A DNA stretch of 30,121 bases from an uncultured Ruminococcus sp. (lineage in GTDB: Bacteria; Bacillota; Clostridia; Oscillospirales; Ruminococcaceae), in assembly GCA_902464115.1 (NCBI GenBank), contig CABQIF010000009.1:1-30121 (forward strand), given 5' to 3'. The position numbers were made by a program, and so were the translations under genes. Numbering within the stretch: position 1 is the stretch's first letter; each line of letters opens with the position of its first letter. Positions 1-7,249 of the stretch are shown piece by piece. The notes under the pieces are model-generated. The model had not been told where the DNA came from. It ran no database searches and worked only from the letters and a program-made list of their open reading frames with translations.

Positions 1-84
1 CGTTTGTTTGCAAGGACGAAACAGGAAAACGAAAGAAAAAAGCGAAAAAACTTATTTTTCTTAGAAAAAACACCAGTTTTGCTA

Positions 85-113
85 TTGACAAATCAAGCCG
101 GATTCGCTATAAT
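85..113 (+). promoter_or_regulatory. SigA promoter of gltBD
   Basis: TTGACA at 85-90 and TATAAT at 108-113 are both full consensus with a 17-bp spacer. Transcription should begin near position 120, leaving a leader of about 135 nt before gltB. A short dyad, GTTCA-TT-TGAAC at 121-132, sits at the expected start site. Bases 1-84 hold nothing else that I can recognise. Confidence 0.9.
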
Positions 114-119
114 AAGAAC

Positions 120-255
120 AGTTCATTTGAACAGTCAAGAAATAGAAGATAGAGCAATGACGCTCGTAAGGATTTTTCAGAAGTGAAAAGTCTTTACGGG
201 TGTTTTCTGTTTTTTCGGCTGTTACGGTTCAAAAAACGACAAGGAGCAAAGGCTT
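120..255 (+). promoter_or_regulatory. Structured gltB leader, ANTAR-like antitermination element
   Basis: The leader holds two adjacent hairpins with six-base loops. Hairpin 1 is GAGC (152-155), loop AATGAC (156-161), GCTC (162-165). Hairpin 2 pairs 166-178 with 185-197 over 13 pairs (two G-U wobbles) around loop AGAAGT (179-184). Twin hexaloop hairpins with A at loop position 1 and G at position 4 are the known RNA target of ANTAR-domain antiterminators, which control nitrogen genes in clostridia. Loop 1 fits A1/G4; loop 2 has A1 but A at position 4, so the match is imperfect. A competing fold pairs CAGAA (178-182) with TTCTG (205-209) around a small inner hairpin, followed by six T (210-215). 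That would act as a terminator excluding hairpin 2. The gltB ribosome binding site AAGGAG is at 241-246. The hairpins are seen; the ANTAR assignment is inference. Confidence 0.5.
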
Positions 256-3200
256 ATGGATAACTATAGAGAACAAGCACCATTCCCGGCACAGGGACTC
301 TATGACCCACGGTTTGAACATGAAAACTGTGGCATCGGTGCCGTTGTAAATATGAAGGGCGAAACAGATCGCAGTGTTGTAGATAACGCCCTGAAAATCG
401 TGGAAACCCTCGAACACAGAGCCGGAAAAGATGCAGAGGGAAAAACCGGTGACGGTGTCGGCATCTTGCTGCAAATCTCGCACACGTATTTTTCCAAGGT
501 TGCAAAGGAATTGAATATTCCGATTGGCGACAAGCGGGAATATGGCATTGGGATGTTCTTCTTCCCACAGACCAAGGCAAAGTACGAAAAGGCAATGAAA
601 ACCTTTGAACAGGTTCTGAAAGAAGAAAACCTCGAATTCCTCGGCTGGAGAGAAGTTCCGGTCAATCCGTCTGTTCTGGGCTCTAAGGCACTGGAAAGCA
701 TGCCGCACATCATGCAGGCATTCATCAAGAAGCCGAAAGATTGCGAAAAGGGCATTGCATTCGACCGGAAGCTGTACGTTGCAAGAATGGTATTTGAAAA
801 GCGGGAAACAGAAACCTATGTGGTTTCCTGCTCCAGCAGAACGATTGTCTATAAAGGGATGTTCTTAGTCAAGCAGTTGCGGTTGTTCTACGAGGATTTG
901 AACAGTCCGGATTATCATTCTGCAATCGGTATCGTGCACTCTCGATTCAGTACCAACACCAACCCAAGCTGGCAGCGTTCGCATCCGAACCGGATGATGG
1001 TACACAACGGCGAGATCAATACCATCACAGGAAATGTGGATAAGATGTTGAGCCGGGAAAACATCCTGAAAAGCGATGTCCTCGGCGACCGGATGAAAGA
1101 TATTGTCCCGATGCTGGATGTCAGAGGTTCTGACTCTGCACGGCTGGACAACACACTGGAATTTATGATGATGTCGGGCATGGATCTGCCGCTGGCAGTC
1201 ATGGCAACCATTCCAGAACCATGGCAGCACATTCCGACAATGAGTCGGGAAAAGAAAGCATTCTATCAGTATTATGCAACGATGATGGAACCGTGGGACG
1301 GCCCTGCATCTATCATCTTCACAGATGGCGACATCATGGGGGCAGTGCTGGACAGAAACGGTCTGCGTCCATCTCGGTATTATCTGACTGACGACGGCAA
1401 GGGTAACCGGTATCTGGTTCTCTCCTCGGAAGTTGGTGCATTGGAAATTCCGTCTGATGTCATCGTCAAAAAAGAACGGTTGCACCCAGGCAAAATGCTG
1501 TTGGTCGATACGGTAAAGGGTGAACTGATTGAGGACGAAACTCTGAAAAATGACTACGCAAAGCGGCAGCCATACGGCGAATGGTTAGACCATAACCTGT
1601 ATCCGCTGGCAGACCTGAAAATTCCGAACAAGCGTCCGTTCCGGTATCACGGTATGGAACTAAAGCGGTTGCAGCGTGCATTTGGCTATACCTACGAAAC
1701 CATGTACAGCATGATGATTCCAATGGCTCTGAACGGTGGCGAACCGACCGCAGCCATGGGTGTTGATGTGCCGATTCCGCCGCTTTCCAAGCAGAATCCG
1801 CCACTGTTCGACTATTTCAAGCAGCTGTTCGCACAGGTTACCAACCCGCCGATTGACTCTATTCGGGAATCCGTCATCACAGATACGACCGTTTATCTGG
1901 GAGCAGCTGGCAACCTTCTGAAAGAAGAAGAGGCAAACTGTCGGGTACTGAAAGTAGAAAATCCGATTTTGACCAGTCTGGATTTGATGAAAATTCGGGA
2001 TTCTCACATTGAGGGTTTGCAGACGGCTGACATTTCCATGCTGTATACCAAGGATACTTCACTGGCAGATGCCATTTCCAATCTGTATGCACAGGCAGAT
2101 GCTGCACACGATGCCGGAGCAGCGATCTTGATTCTGACGGATCGTGGTGTGGATCAAGAACACATTGCAATTCCGTCCCTGCTGGCAGTTGCAGCACTGG
2201 AAACCTATTTGGTACGCACCAGAAAGAACACAGCTGTTTCCTTGATTGTAGAAACCGCAGAACCGACTGAAGTCCATCATTTTGCAACTCTGCTTGGTTT
2301 TGGTGCAAGTGCAGTCAATCCGTATCTGGCACTGGATACCCTGTATGAAATGACCAACACTGGCGAATTAGACAAGGATTATTCGCAGGCAAGCAAGGCA
2401 TACATTCAGGCAGTTGTCAGCGGTATTGTAAAGATTGCCTCGAAGATGGGGATTTCCACTATCCAGTCTTATCAAGGCTCTAAGATTTTTGAAGCCCTCG
2501 GCATTGCAAAATCTGTTTGTGAACAGTTCTTCCCGGATACTGTCAGCCGTGTTGGTGGGATCGACTTGCAGGACATCAGCAATCGTTCGTTGGCTCTGCA
2601 TGATGCAGCTTTTGACCCGAACGGCTTGATGACCGAAGAAGAAGTTCGCAGCATTGGGACACACAAAGCAAGAAGCAATCAGGAAGAACATCTCTACAAT
2701 CCGGAAACGATTCACCTGTTGCAGCAGGCAACTTGGAGAGATGATTACAACCTGTTTAAACAATATACATCCTGTCTAAATGAAGAGCACAAGCATGTAA
2801 CATTGCGAAGCACACTGGATTTCCGGTTTGCAGACGACGGCGGCATTCCGCTGGAAGAAGTCGAGAGCGTCGAAAGCATTATGCGGCGGTTCAAGACGGG
2901 TGCAATGTCCTATGGTTCAATTTCGCAGGAAGCACACGAATGCATGGCAATGGCAATGAACCGCATCGGCGGCAAGTCCAACAGCGGGGAAGGCGGCGAA
3001 GATCTGGAACGAATCGTCACTTCTGGCAGTGCTGTTGATAAATGTTCTGCCATCAAGCAGGTTGCCTCCGGACGGTTCGGTGTCACTTCTAAATATCTGA
3101 CCTCCGCAAAGGAAATTCAAATTAAGATGGCACAGGGTGCAAAGCCAGGCGAAGGCGGACACTTGCCGGCAAAGAAAGTTTATCCGTGGATTGCAAAGAC

Positions 3201-4824
3201 CAGACATTCTACGCCGGGTGTGGCACTGATTTCTCCGCCACCGCACCACGATATTTATTCGATTGAAGACTTGGCACAGCTGATTTATGACCTGAAGAAT
3301 GCCAACAAGCGTGCAAGAATTTCCGTAAAGCTGGTTTCAGAAGCTGGCGTTGGAACGATTGCAGCCGGCGTTGCAAAGGCTGGTGCAGGCGTTATTCTGA
3401 TTTCCGGTTATGACGGCGGTACGGGTGCAGCACCGAGCAGCTCCATCCACAATGCCGGATTGCCGTGGGAACTGGGCTTGGCAGAAACCCACCAGACCTT
3501 GATTATGAACGGTCTGCGTTCTAAGGTTGTCATTGAAACCGATGGTAAGATGATGACAGGACGAGATGTTATTATTGCAGCCATGCTGGGGGCAGAAGAA
3601 TACGGTTTTGCAACTGCTCCGCTGGTAACAATGGGCTGCGTCATGATGCGTGTCTGCAACTTGGATACTTGTCCGGCAGGCGTTGCAACGCAGAATCCAG
3701 AATTGCGGAAGCGGTTCAAGGGTAAGCCGGAATACATCATCAACTTCATGCGATTCATTGCACAGGAAATGCGGGAATACATGGCAAAGCTGGGCATTCG
3801 CACGATGGATGAACTGATTGGACGTTCGGATTTGCTGGTGCAGAGAAGCTTCCCGGCTGGCTCAAAGGAAAGCAAGATTGATATGTCCAACATCCTGAAA
3901 AATCCATATGTTGGCGAGAATGTTCCGCAGCACTTCCATCCAAAGGATGCATTTGATTTCAAGCTGGCAGAAACAATTGATGAAACGACCATCATTCCAG
4001 CAATGCAAGAAGCACTGGCAAAAAAGAAGAAAAAGACCTTGAAGCTGAATGTCAGCAACCTGAACCGAACACTGGGCACACTGTTCGGGGCAGAAATCAC
4101 ACGGAAGTATTACAACACACTGGAAGAAGACACCTTCACATTGCAGTGCAAAGGCTCTGGCGGACAGAGTTTCGGTGCATTCATTCCAAAGGGCTTGACG
4201 CTTGAACTGGAAGGCGACAGCAACGACTACTTCGGAAAGGGACTTTCCGGCGGTACGTTGGTTGTTTATCCGCCAAAGGATGCGAAATTCCAGGCAGATG
4301 AAAATATTATTATCGGGAACGTTGCCCTGTTCGGTGCAACCAGTGGTAAGGCGTTTATTGCTGGCGTTGCTGGCGAACGGTTCTGCGTCCGGAACTCCGG
4401 TGCAACCGTTGTCGTAGAAGGCGTGGGCGACCATGGTTGTGAATATATGACCGGTGGCTGTGCGGTCATCCTCGGCAAGACCAGCAAGAACTTTGCAGCC
4501 GGTATGAGTGGCGGTATTGCTTATGTACTGGACGAAGAAAGCGACCTGTACACCAAGCTGAATAAAGCACTGGTTGGCTTCAGCAAGGTGACACATCCGG
4601 AAGATGTTGCACAGCTGAAAGAACTGATTACGGAACACGTTGCAAGAACGCACTCCGTCAGAGGACAGGAAATTCTGGATCAGTTTGATGCTTATTTGCC
4701 GAAGTTTAAGAAGATTGTACCGCACGATTATGCAAAGATGCTCCGCTCCATCCGGCAGTTTATGGATCAGGGATTGCCGCAGGAAGAAGCAAAGATCGAA
4801 GCATTCTATGTCAATACAAAGTGA
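256..4824 (+). CDS. gltB: Glutamate synthase, large subunit (GltB)
   Basis: This is the large subunit of NADPH-dependent GOGAT, which makes two glutamates from glutamine and 2-oxoglutarate in the cytoplasm. The 1522-residue length is typical. Cys25 (context HENCGIG) is the expected catalytic N-terminal nucleophile of the class II glutaminase domain, implying removal of a 24-residue propeptide. The central domain and the FMN-binding synthase domain follow. The 3Fe-4S ligands are visible as Cys1128, Cys1134 and Cys1139 in the pattern C-x5-C-x4-C. The C-terminal part, from about residue 1270, is the Gly-rich right-handed beta-helix (GXGXG) domain. The start at 256 is supported by AAGGAG at 241-246. 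It is followed after 16 nt by gltD, so the two subunits are co-transcribed and probably controlled through the folded leader upstream. Confidence 0.98.
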   Translation: MDNYREQAPFPAQGLYDPRFEHENCGIGAVVNMKGETDRSVVDNALKIVETLEHRAGKDAEGKTGDGVGILLQISHTYFSKVAKELNIPIGDKREYGIGMFFFPQTKAKYEKAMKTFEQVLKEENLEFLGWREVPVNPSVLGSKALESMPHIMQAFIKKPKDCEKGIAFDRKLYVARMVFEKRETETYVVSCSSRTIVYKGMFLVKQLRLFYEDLNSPDYHSAIGIVHSRFSTNTNPSWQRSHPNRMMVHNGEINTITGNVDKMLSRENILKSDVLGDRMKDIVPMLDVRGSDSARLDNTLEFMMMSGMDLPLAVMATIPEPWQHIPTMSREKKAFYQYYATMMEPWDGPASIIFTDGDIMGAVLDRNGLRPSRYYLTDDGKGNRYLVLSSEVGALEIPSDVIVKKERLHPGKMLLVDTVKGELIEDETLKNDYAKRQPYGEWLDHNLYPLADLKIPNKRPFRYHGMELKRLQRAFGYTYETMYSMMIPMALNGGEPTAAMGVDVPIPPLSKQNPPLFDYFKQLFAQVTNPPIDSIRESVITDTTVYLGAAGNLLKEEEANCRVLKVENPILTSLDLMKIRDSHIEGLQTADISMLYTKDTSLADAISNLYAQADAAHDAGAAILILTDRGVDQEHIAIPSLLAVAALETYLVRTRKNTAVSLIVETAEPTEVHHFATLLGFGASAVNPYLALDTLYEMTNTGELDKDYSQASKAYIQAVVSGIVKIASKMGISTIQSYQGSKIFEALGIAKSVCEQFFPDTVSRVGGIDLQDISNRSLALHDAAFDPNGLMTEEEVRSIGTHKARSNQEEHLYNPETIHLLQQATWRDDYNLFKQYTSCLNEEHKHVTLRSTLDFRFADDGGIPLEEVESVESIMRRFKTGAMSYGSISQEAHECMAMAMNRIGGKSNSGEGGEDLERIVTSGSAVDKCSAIKQVASGRFGVTSKYLTSAKEIQIKMAQGAKPGEGGHLPAKKVYPWIAKTRHSTPGVALISPPPHHDIYSIEDLAQLIYDLKNANKRARISVKLVSEAGVGTIAAGVAKAGAGVILISGYDGGTGAAPSSSIHNAGLPWELGLAETHQTLIMNGLRSKVVIETDGKMMTGRDVIIAAMLGAEEYGFATAPLVTMGCVMMRVCNLDTCPAGVATQNPELRKRFKGKPEYIINFMRFIAQEMREYMAKLGIRTMDELIGRSDLLVQRSFPAGSKESKIDMSNILKNPYVGENVPQHFHPKDAFDFKLAETIDETTIIPAMQEALAKKKKKTLKLNVSNLNRTLGTLFGAEITRKYYNTLEEDTFTLQCKGSGGQSFGAFIPKGLTLELEGDSNDYFGKGLSGGTLVVYPPKDAKFQADENIIIGNVALFGATSGKAFIAGVAGERFCVRNSGATVVVEGVGDHGCEYMTGGCAVILGKTSKNFAAGMSGGIAYVLDEESDLYTKLNKALVGFSKVTHPEDVAQLKELITEHVARTHSVRGQEILDQFDAYLPKFKKIVPHDYAKMLRSIRQFMDQGLPQEEAKIEAFYVNTK

Positions 4825-4840
4825 GCAGGAGGGGCGTATC

Positions 4841-6328
4841 ATGGGAAAAGCAACGGGATTTCTGGAATATGAACGGGTGGAGAATCCGGGGCAGGAGCCG
4901 CTCGAACGCATAAAGACCTATCGGGAATTTCATACACCACTGAGTCCGGAAGAACGGCAGAAACAGGGGGCACGCTGTATGGATTGCGGTGTTCCGTTCT
5001 GTCAGAACGGGAAGCCGATCATGGGCATGGTGTCCGGTTGTCCGCTGAACAACCTCTGTCCGGAGTGGAACGAACTGGTTTATAAGGGCAGAATGGAAGA
5101 TGCAGCCAGACGGCTGCTGTTGACCAACTGCTTTCCGGAGTTTACCTCCAGAGTATGTCCGGCACTTTGTGAAAAGGCTTGCACCTGCGGACTGTACGGC
5201 GACCCTGTTACCGTGAAAGAAAACGAATATGCCATCATTGAATCGGCTTATGAAAGCGGATTCATGAAGCCGAGAATCCCAAAGGTGCGGACGGGAAAGA
5301 AAGTAGCCGTCATCGGTTCTGGCCCTTCCGGTTTGGCAGCCGCTTTGCAGCTGAACCGGAGAGGACACTCCGTAACCGTCTATGAACGGGAAGACCGTGT
5401 CGGCGGTCTGCTGATGTATGGCATTCCGAATATGAAATTGGAAAAGACCGTCATTGACCGCCGGATTGCTCTGATGGAGCAGGAGGGCGTTGTATTCCGG
5501 ACGGGTGTGGATGTTGGCAAGGATATTTCTGCGGAGGAAATTCAGAAGCAGTATGATGCAGTGGTATTGGCTTGTGGTTCTTCCAATCCAAGAAACATCA
5601 ATGCACCGGGCAGAGAATCCAAGGGCATTTATTATGCAGTAGAATTTTTGAAGGCAACCACAAAGAGCTTGATTAACTCCAACTTGTCTGATGGTTATTA
5701 TATCAGTGCAAAGTACAAGAATGTCATCGTTATCGGTGGCGGTGATACCGGAAACGACTGCGTGGGAACGGCAATTCGGCACGGCTGCAAATCTGTCATT
5801 CAGTTGGAAATGATGCCGAAACTGCCGGATCAGCGTGCAGAGAACAACCCTTGGCCGGAGTGGCCGAGAATCTGCAAGACCGATTATGGTCAGGAAGAAG
5901 CCATTGCCGTATTCGGACACGACCCGAGAATTTATCAGACAACGGTAAAACGATTCATTCCGAATGAAGAAGGACATCTGAAAGCCGTTGAAACGATTAA
6001 GCTGCAATCGGTACGGGATGAAAAAACCGGACGGATGCGGATGGAAGAAATTCCGGGCAGTGAACAGATTCTGGAAGCCGATTTGGTTTTGATTGCAGCC
6101 GGATTCTTGGGGGCACAGTCTTATGTTGCGGATGCATTCGGTGTCAATCTGAATGCCAGAACCAACGTGGCAACTGAAACACCGGATTCCTATCAGACCA
6201 ATGTAGAGAATGTATTCACGGCTGGCGATATGCACAGAGGACAGTCTTTGGTTGTCTGGGCAATTCGAGAGGGCAGAGAAGCCGCTCGTGCAGTGGATGA
6301 ATATTTGATGCATTACAGCAACCTCTAA
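4841..6328 (+). CDS. gltD: Glutamate synthase, small subunit (GltD)
   Basis: This 495-residue subunit takes electrons from NADPH through FAD and passes them over iron-sulfur clusters to GltB. The N-terminal region carries the cysteine clusters C46-x2-C49-x4-C54, C67/C73 and C97/C106/C110/C114/C116. The FAD Rossmann motif VIGSGPSGLAAAL begins near residue 157, and the NADPH-site motif VIGGGDTGNDC lies further on. The reading frame is open upstream into gltB, but ATG at 4841 is chosen because AGGAGGGG at 4827-4834 sits just before it and the protein then begins like other GltD proteins. It lies 16 nt after gltB. A hairpin terminator follows at 6352-6388. Confidence 0.97.
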   Translation: MGKATGFLEYERVENPGQEPLERIKTYREFHTPLSPEERQKQGARCMDCGVPFCQNGKPIMGMVSGCPLNNLCPEWNELVYKGRMEDAARRLLLTNCFPEFTSRVCPALCEKACTCGLYGDPVTVKENEYAIIESAYESGFMKPRIPKVRTGKKVAVIGSGPSGLAAALQLNRRGHSVTVYEREDRVGGLLMYGIPNMKLEKTVIDRRIALMEQEGVVFRTGVDVGKDISAEEIQKQYDAVVLACGSSNPRNINAPGRESKGIYYAVEFLKATTKSLINSNLSDGYYISAKYKNVIVIGGGDTGNDCVGTAIRHGCKSVIQLEMMPKLPDQRAENNPWPEWPRICKTDYGQEEAIAVFGHDPRIYQTTVKRFIPNEEGHLKAVETIKLQSVRDEKTGRMRMEEIPGSEQILEADLVLIAAGFLGAQSYVADAFGVNLNARTNVATETPDSYQTNVENVFTAGDMHRGQSLVVWAIREGREAARAVDEYLMHYSNL

Positions 6329-6351
6329 ACATACATCTCAAACAAACCGAA

Positions 6352-6388
6352 AAACAGTCGTTCTCTTTCCATAGAGGGCGGCTGTTTT
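6352..6388 (+). terminator. Rho-independent terminator after gltD
   Basis: A 15-bp stem (6352-6366 with 6373-6387, three G-U pairs) closes a six-base loop TTCCAT. The 3' arm ends in CTGTTTT. It ends the gltBD operon. Confidence 0.8.
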
Positions 6389-6434
6389 CATCTGTAAAAA
6401 TTTTTTGGTAGGACTGGAAAAAGCTCGGAAAGTG

Positions 6435-6443
6435 TGGTATAAT
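6435..6443 (+). promoter_or_regulatory. Extended -10 promoter of nth
   Basis: TGGTATAAT forms an extended -10 element (TG at 6435-6436, TATAAT at 6438-6443). No good -35 hexamer is seen 17 bp upstream (TGGAAA at 6415-6420), which is usual for extended -10 promoters. The nth ribosome binding site AAGGAGGGGG follows at 6451-6460. Confidence 0.65.
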
Positions 6444-6466
6444 CAACAGAAAGGAGGGGGCTTTTT

Positions 6467-7096
6467 ATGACCAAACAAGAAACGGCACTGCGAGCATGTG
6501 CGATACTGGAAGAATATTATCCAAAATCAGTCTGTGCGTTGCAGTACAAAGAGCCATACGAATTACTGATTGCCGTGCGGCTTTCCGCACAGTGTACCGA
6601 TGCACGGGTCAATATTGTCACGAAAACGCTGTTTCAGCAGTATCCAACGCTGGAATCGTTTGCAGCTGCCAATCTGGAAGAACTGGAGCAGGCAGTGAAA
6701 CCCTGTGGGTTTTATCACATGAAAGCGAAGAGCATCAAAGAAATGGCAATCCGGCTGCTGACGGTCTATGACGGCAAAATTCCGGATACGATGGAAGAAC
6801 TGCTGACGTTGCCGGGCGTTGGACGGAAAACAGCAAATTTGATTTTAGGGGATGTCTACGGGCAACCGGCAATTGTCACCGATACGCATTTCATTCGCAT
6901 CACCGGACGGCTGGGACTGACCACAAATAAAGAACCAGCAAAAGTAGAACGGGATTTGCGTCCGCTGATTCCGCCGGAACGTTCTTCGGACTTTTGTCAT
7001 CGAATCGTGCAGTTCGGGCGAGATGTCTGTCGGGCAAGAAAACCACTCTGCGAAAATTGCCCCATGGCGGATTTTTGCCCGTCCAGAGAGGCGTAA
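6467..7096 (+). CDS. nth: Endonuclease III (DNA glycosylase/AP lyase)
   Basis: This is a base-excision repair enzyme that removes oxidised pyrimidines and nicks the abasic site. The 209-residue length matches the family. The helix-hairpin-helix motif LPGVGRKTAN (about 115-124) contains the catalytic lysine Lys121, and the catalytic aspartate is Asp139 in VTDTHF. The C-terminal 4Fe-4S cluster is complete: Cys188-x6-Cys195-x2-Cys198-x5-Cys204. The start at 6467 has a strong ribosome binding site at 6451-6460. It is a single-gene transcript with its own promoter and a terminator at 7121-7150. Confidence 0.97.
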   Translation: MTKQETALRACAILEEYYPKSVCALQYKEPYELLIAVRLSAQCTDARVNIVTKTLFQQYPTLESFAAANLEELEQAVKPCGFYHMKAKSIKEMAIRLLTVYDGKIPDTMEELLTLPGVGRKTANLILGDVYGQPAIVTDTHFIRITGRLGLTTNKEPAKVERDLRPLIPPERSSDFCHRIVQFGRDVCRARKPLCENCPMADFCPSREA

Positions 7097-7120
7097 TGCA
7101 GCCAGTCAAATCGAAAATCC

Positions 7121-7150
7121 GGTTGTTCAAACAAAAGAACGACCATTTTT
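7121..7150 (+). terminator. Terminator after nth
   Basis: An 8-bp stem, GGTTGTTC (7121-7128) with GAACGACC (7137-7144), has an A-rich eight-base loop. It is followed by ATTTTT, a typical intrinsic terminator. Confidence 0.8.
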
Positions 7151-7184
7151 CACATGGATTTTATACGATTTTTTGAAAAAAGAA

Positions 7185-7213
7185 TTGACAAATACAAGGC
7201 GGTGTGCTATACT
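7185..7213 (+). promoter_or_regulatory. SigA promoter of secA
   Basis: TTGACA at 7185-7190, a 17-bp spacer and TATACT at 7208-7213 with an upstream TG (7205-7206). Transcription should start near 7220, about 30 nt before the secA start. Confidence 0.88.
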
Positions 7214-7249
7214 GGTACTTGTATATTTACAGGAAAAGGCGGTAATCCG

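Noticed and set aside
4..186. 60-codon plus-strand frame in front of gltB
   Set aside because: It runs across the consensus promoter and into the folded leader, has no ribosome binding site, and its product is not protein-like.
3408..4911. Overlapping minus-strand frames of 230 and 349 codons opposite gltB
   Set aside because: They are shadows of the conserved gltB synthase and GXGXG domains; no ribosome binding site or homology is evident.
4811..6313. Open frame of 500 codons on the minus strand opposite gltD
   Set aside because: It mirrors gltD, which has clear family motifs, a strong ribosome binding site and operon context. The antisense product shows no recognisable domain. Such long shadows arise from the codon bias of the real gene.
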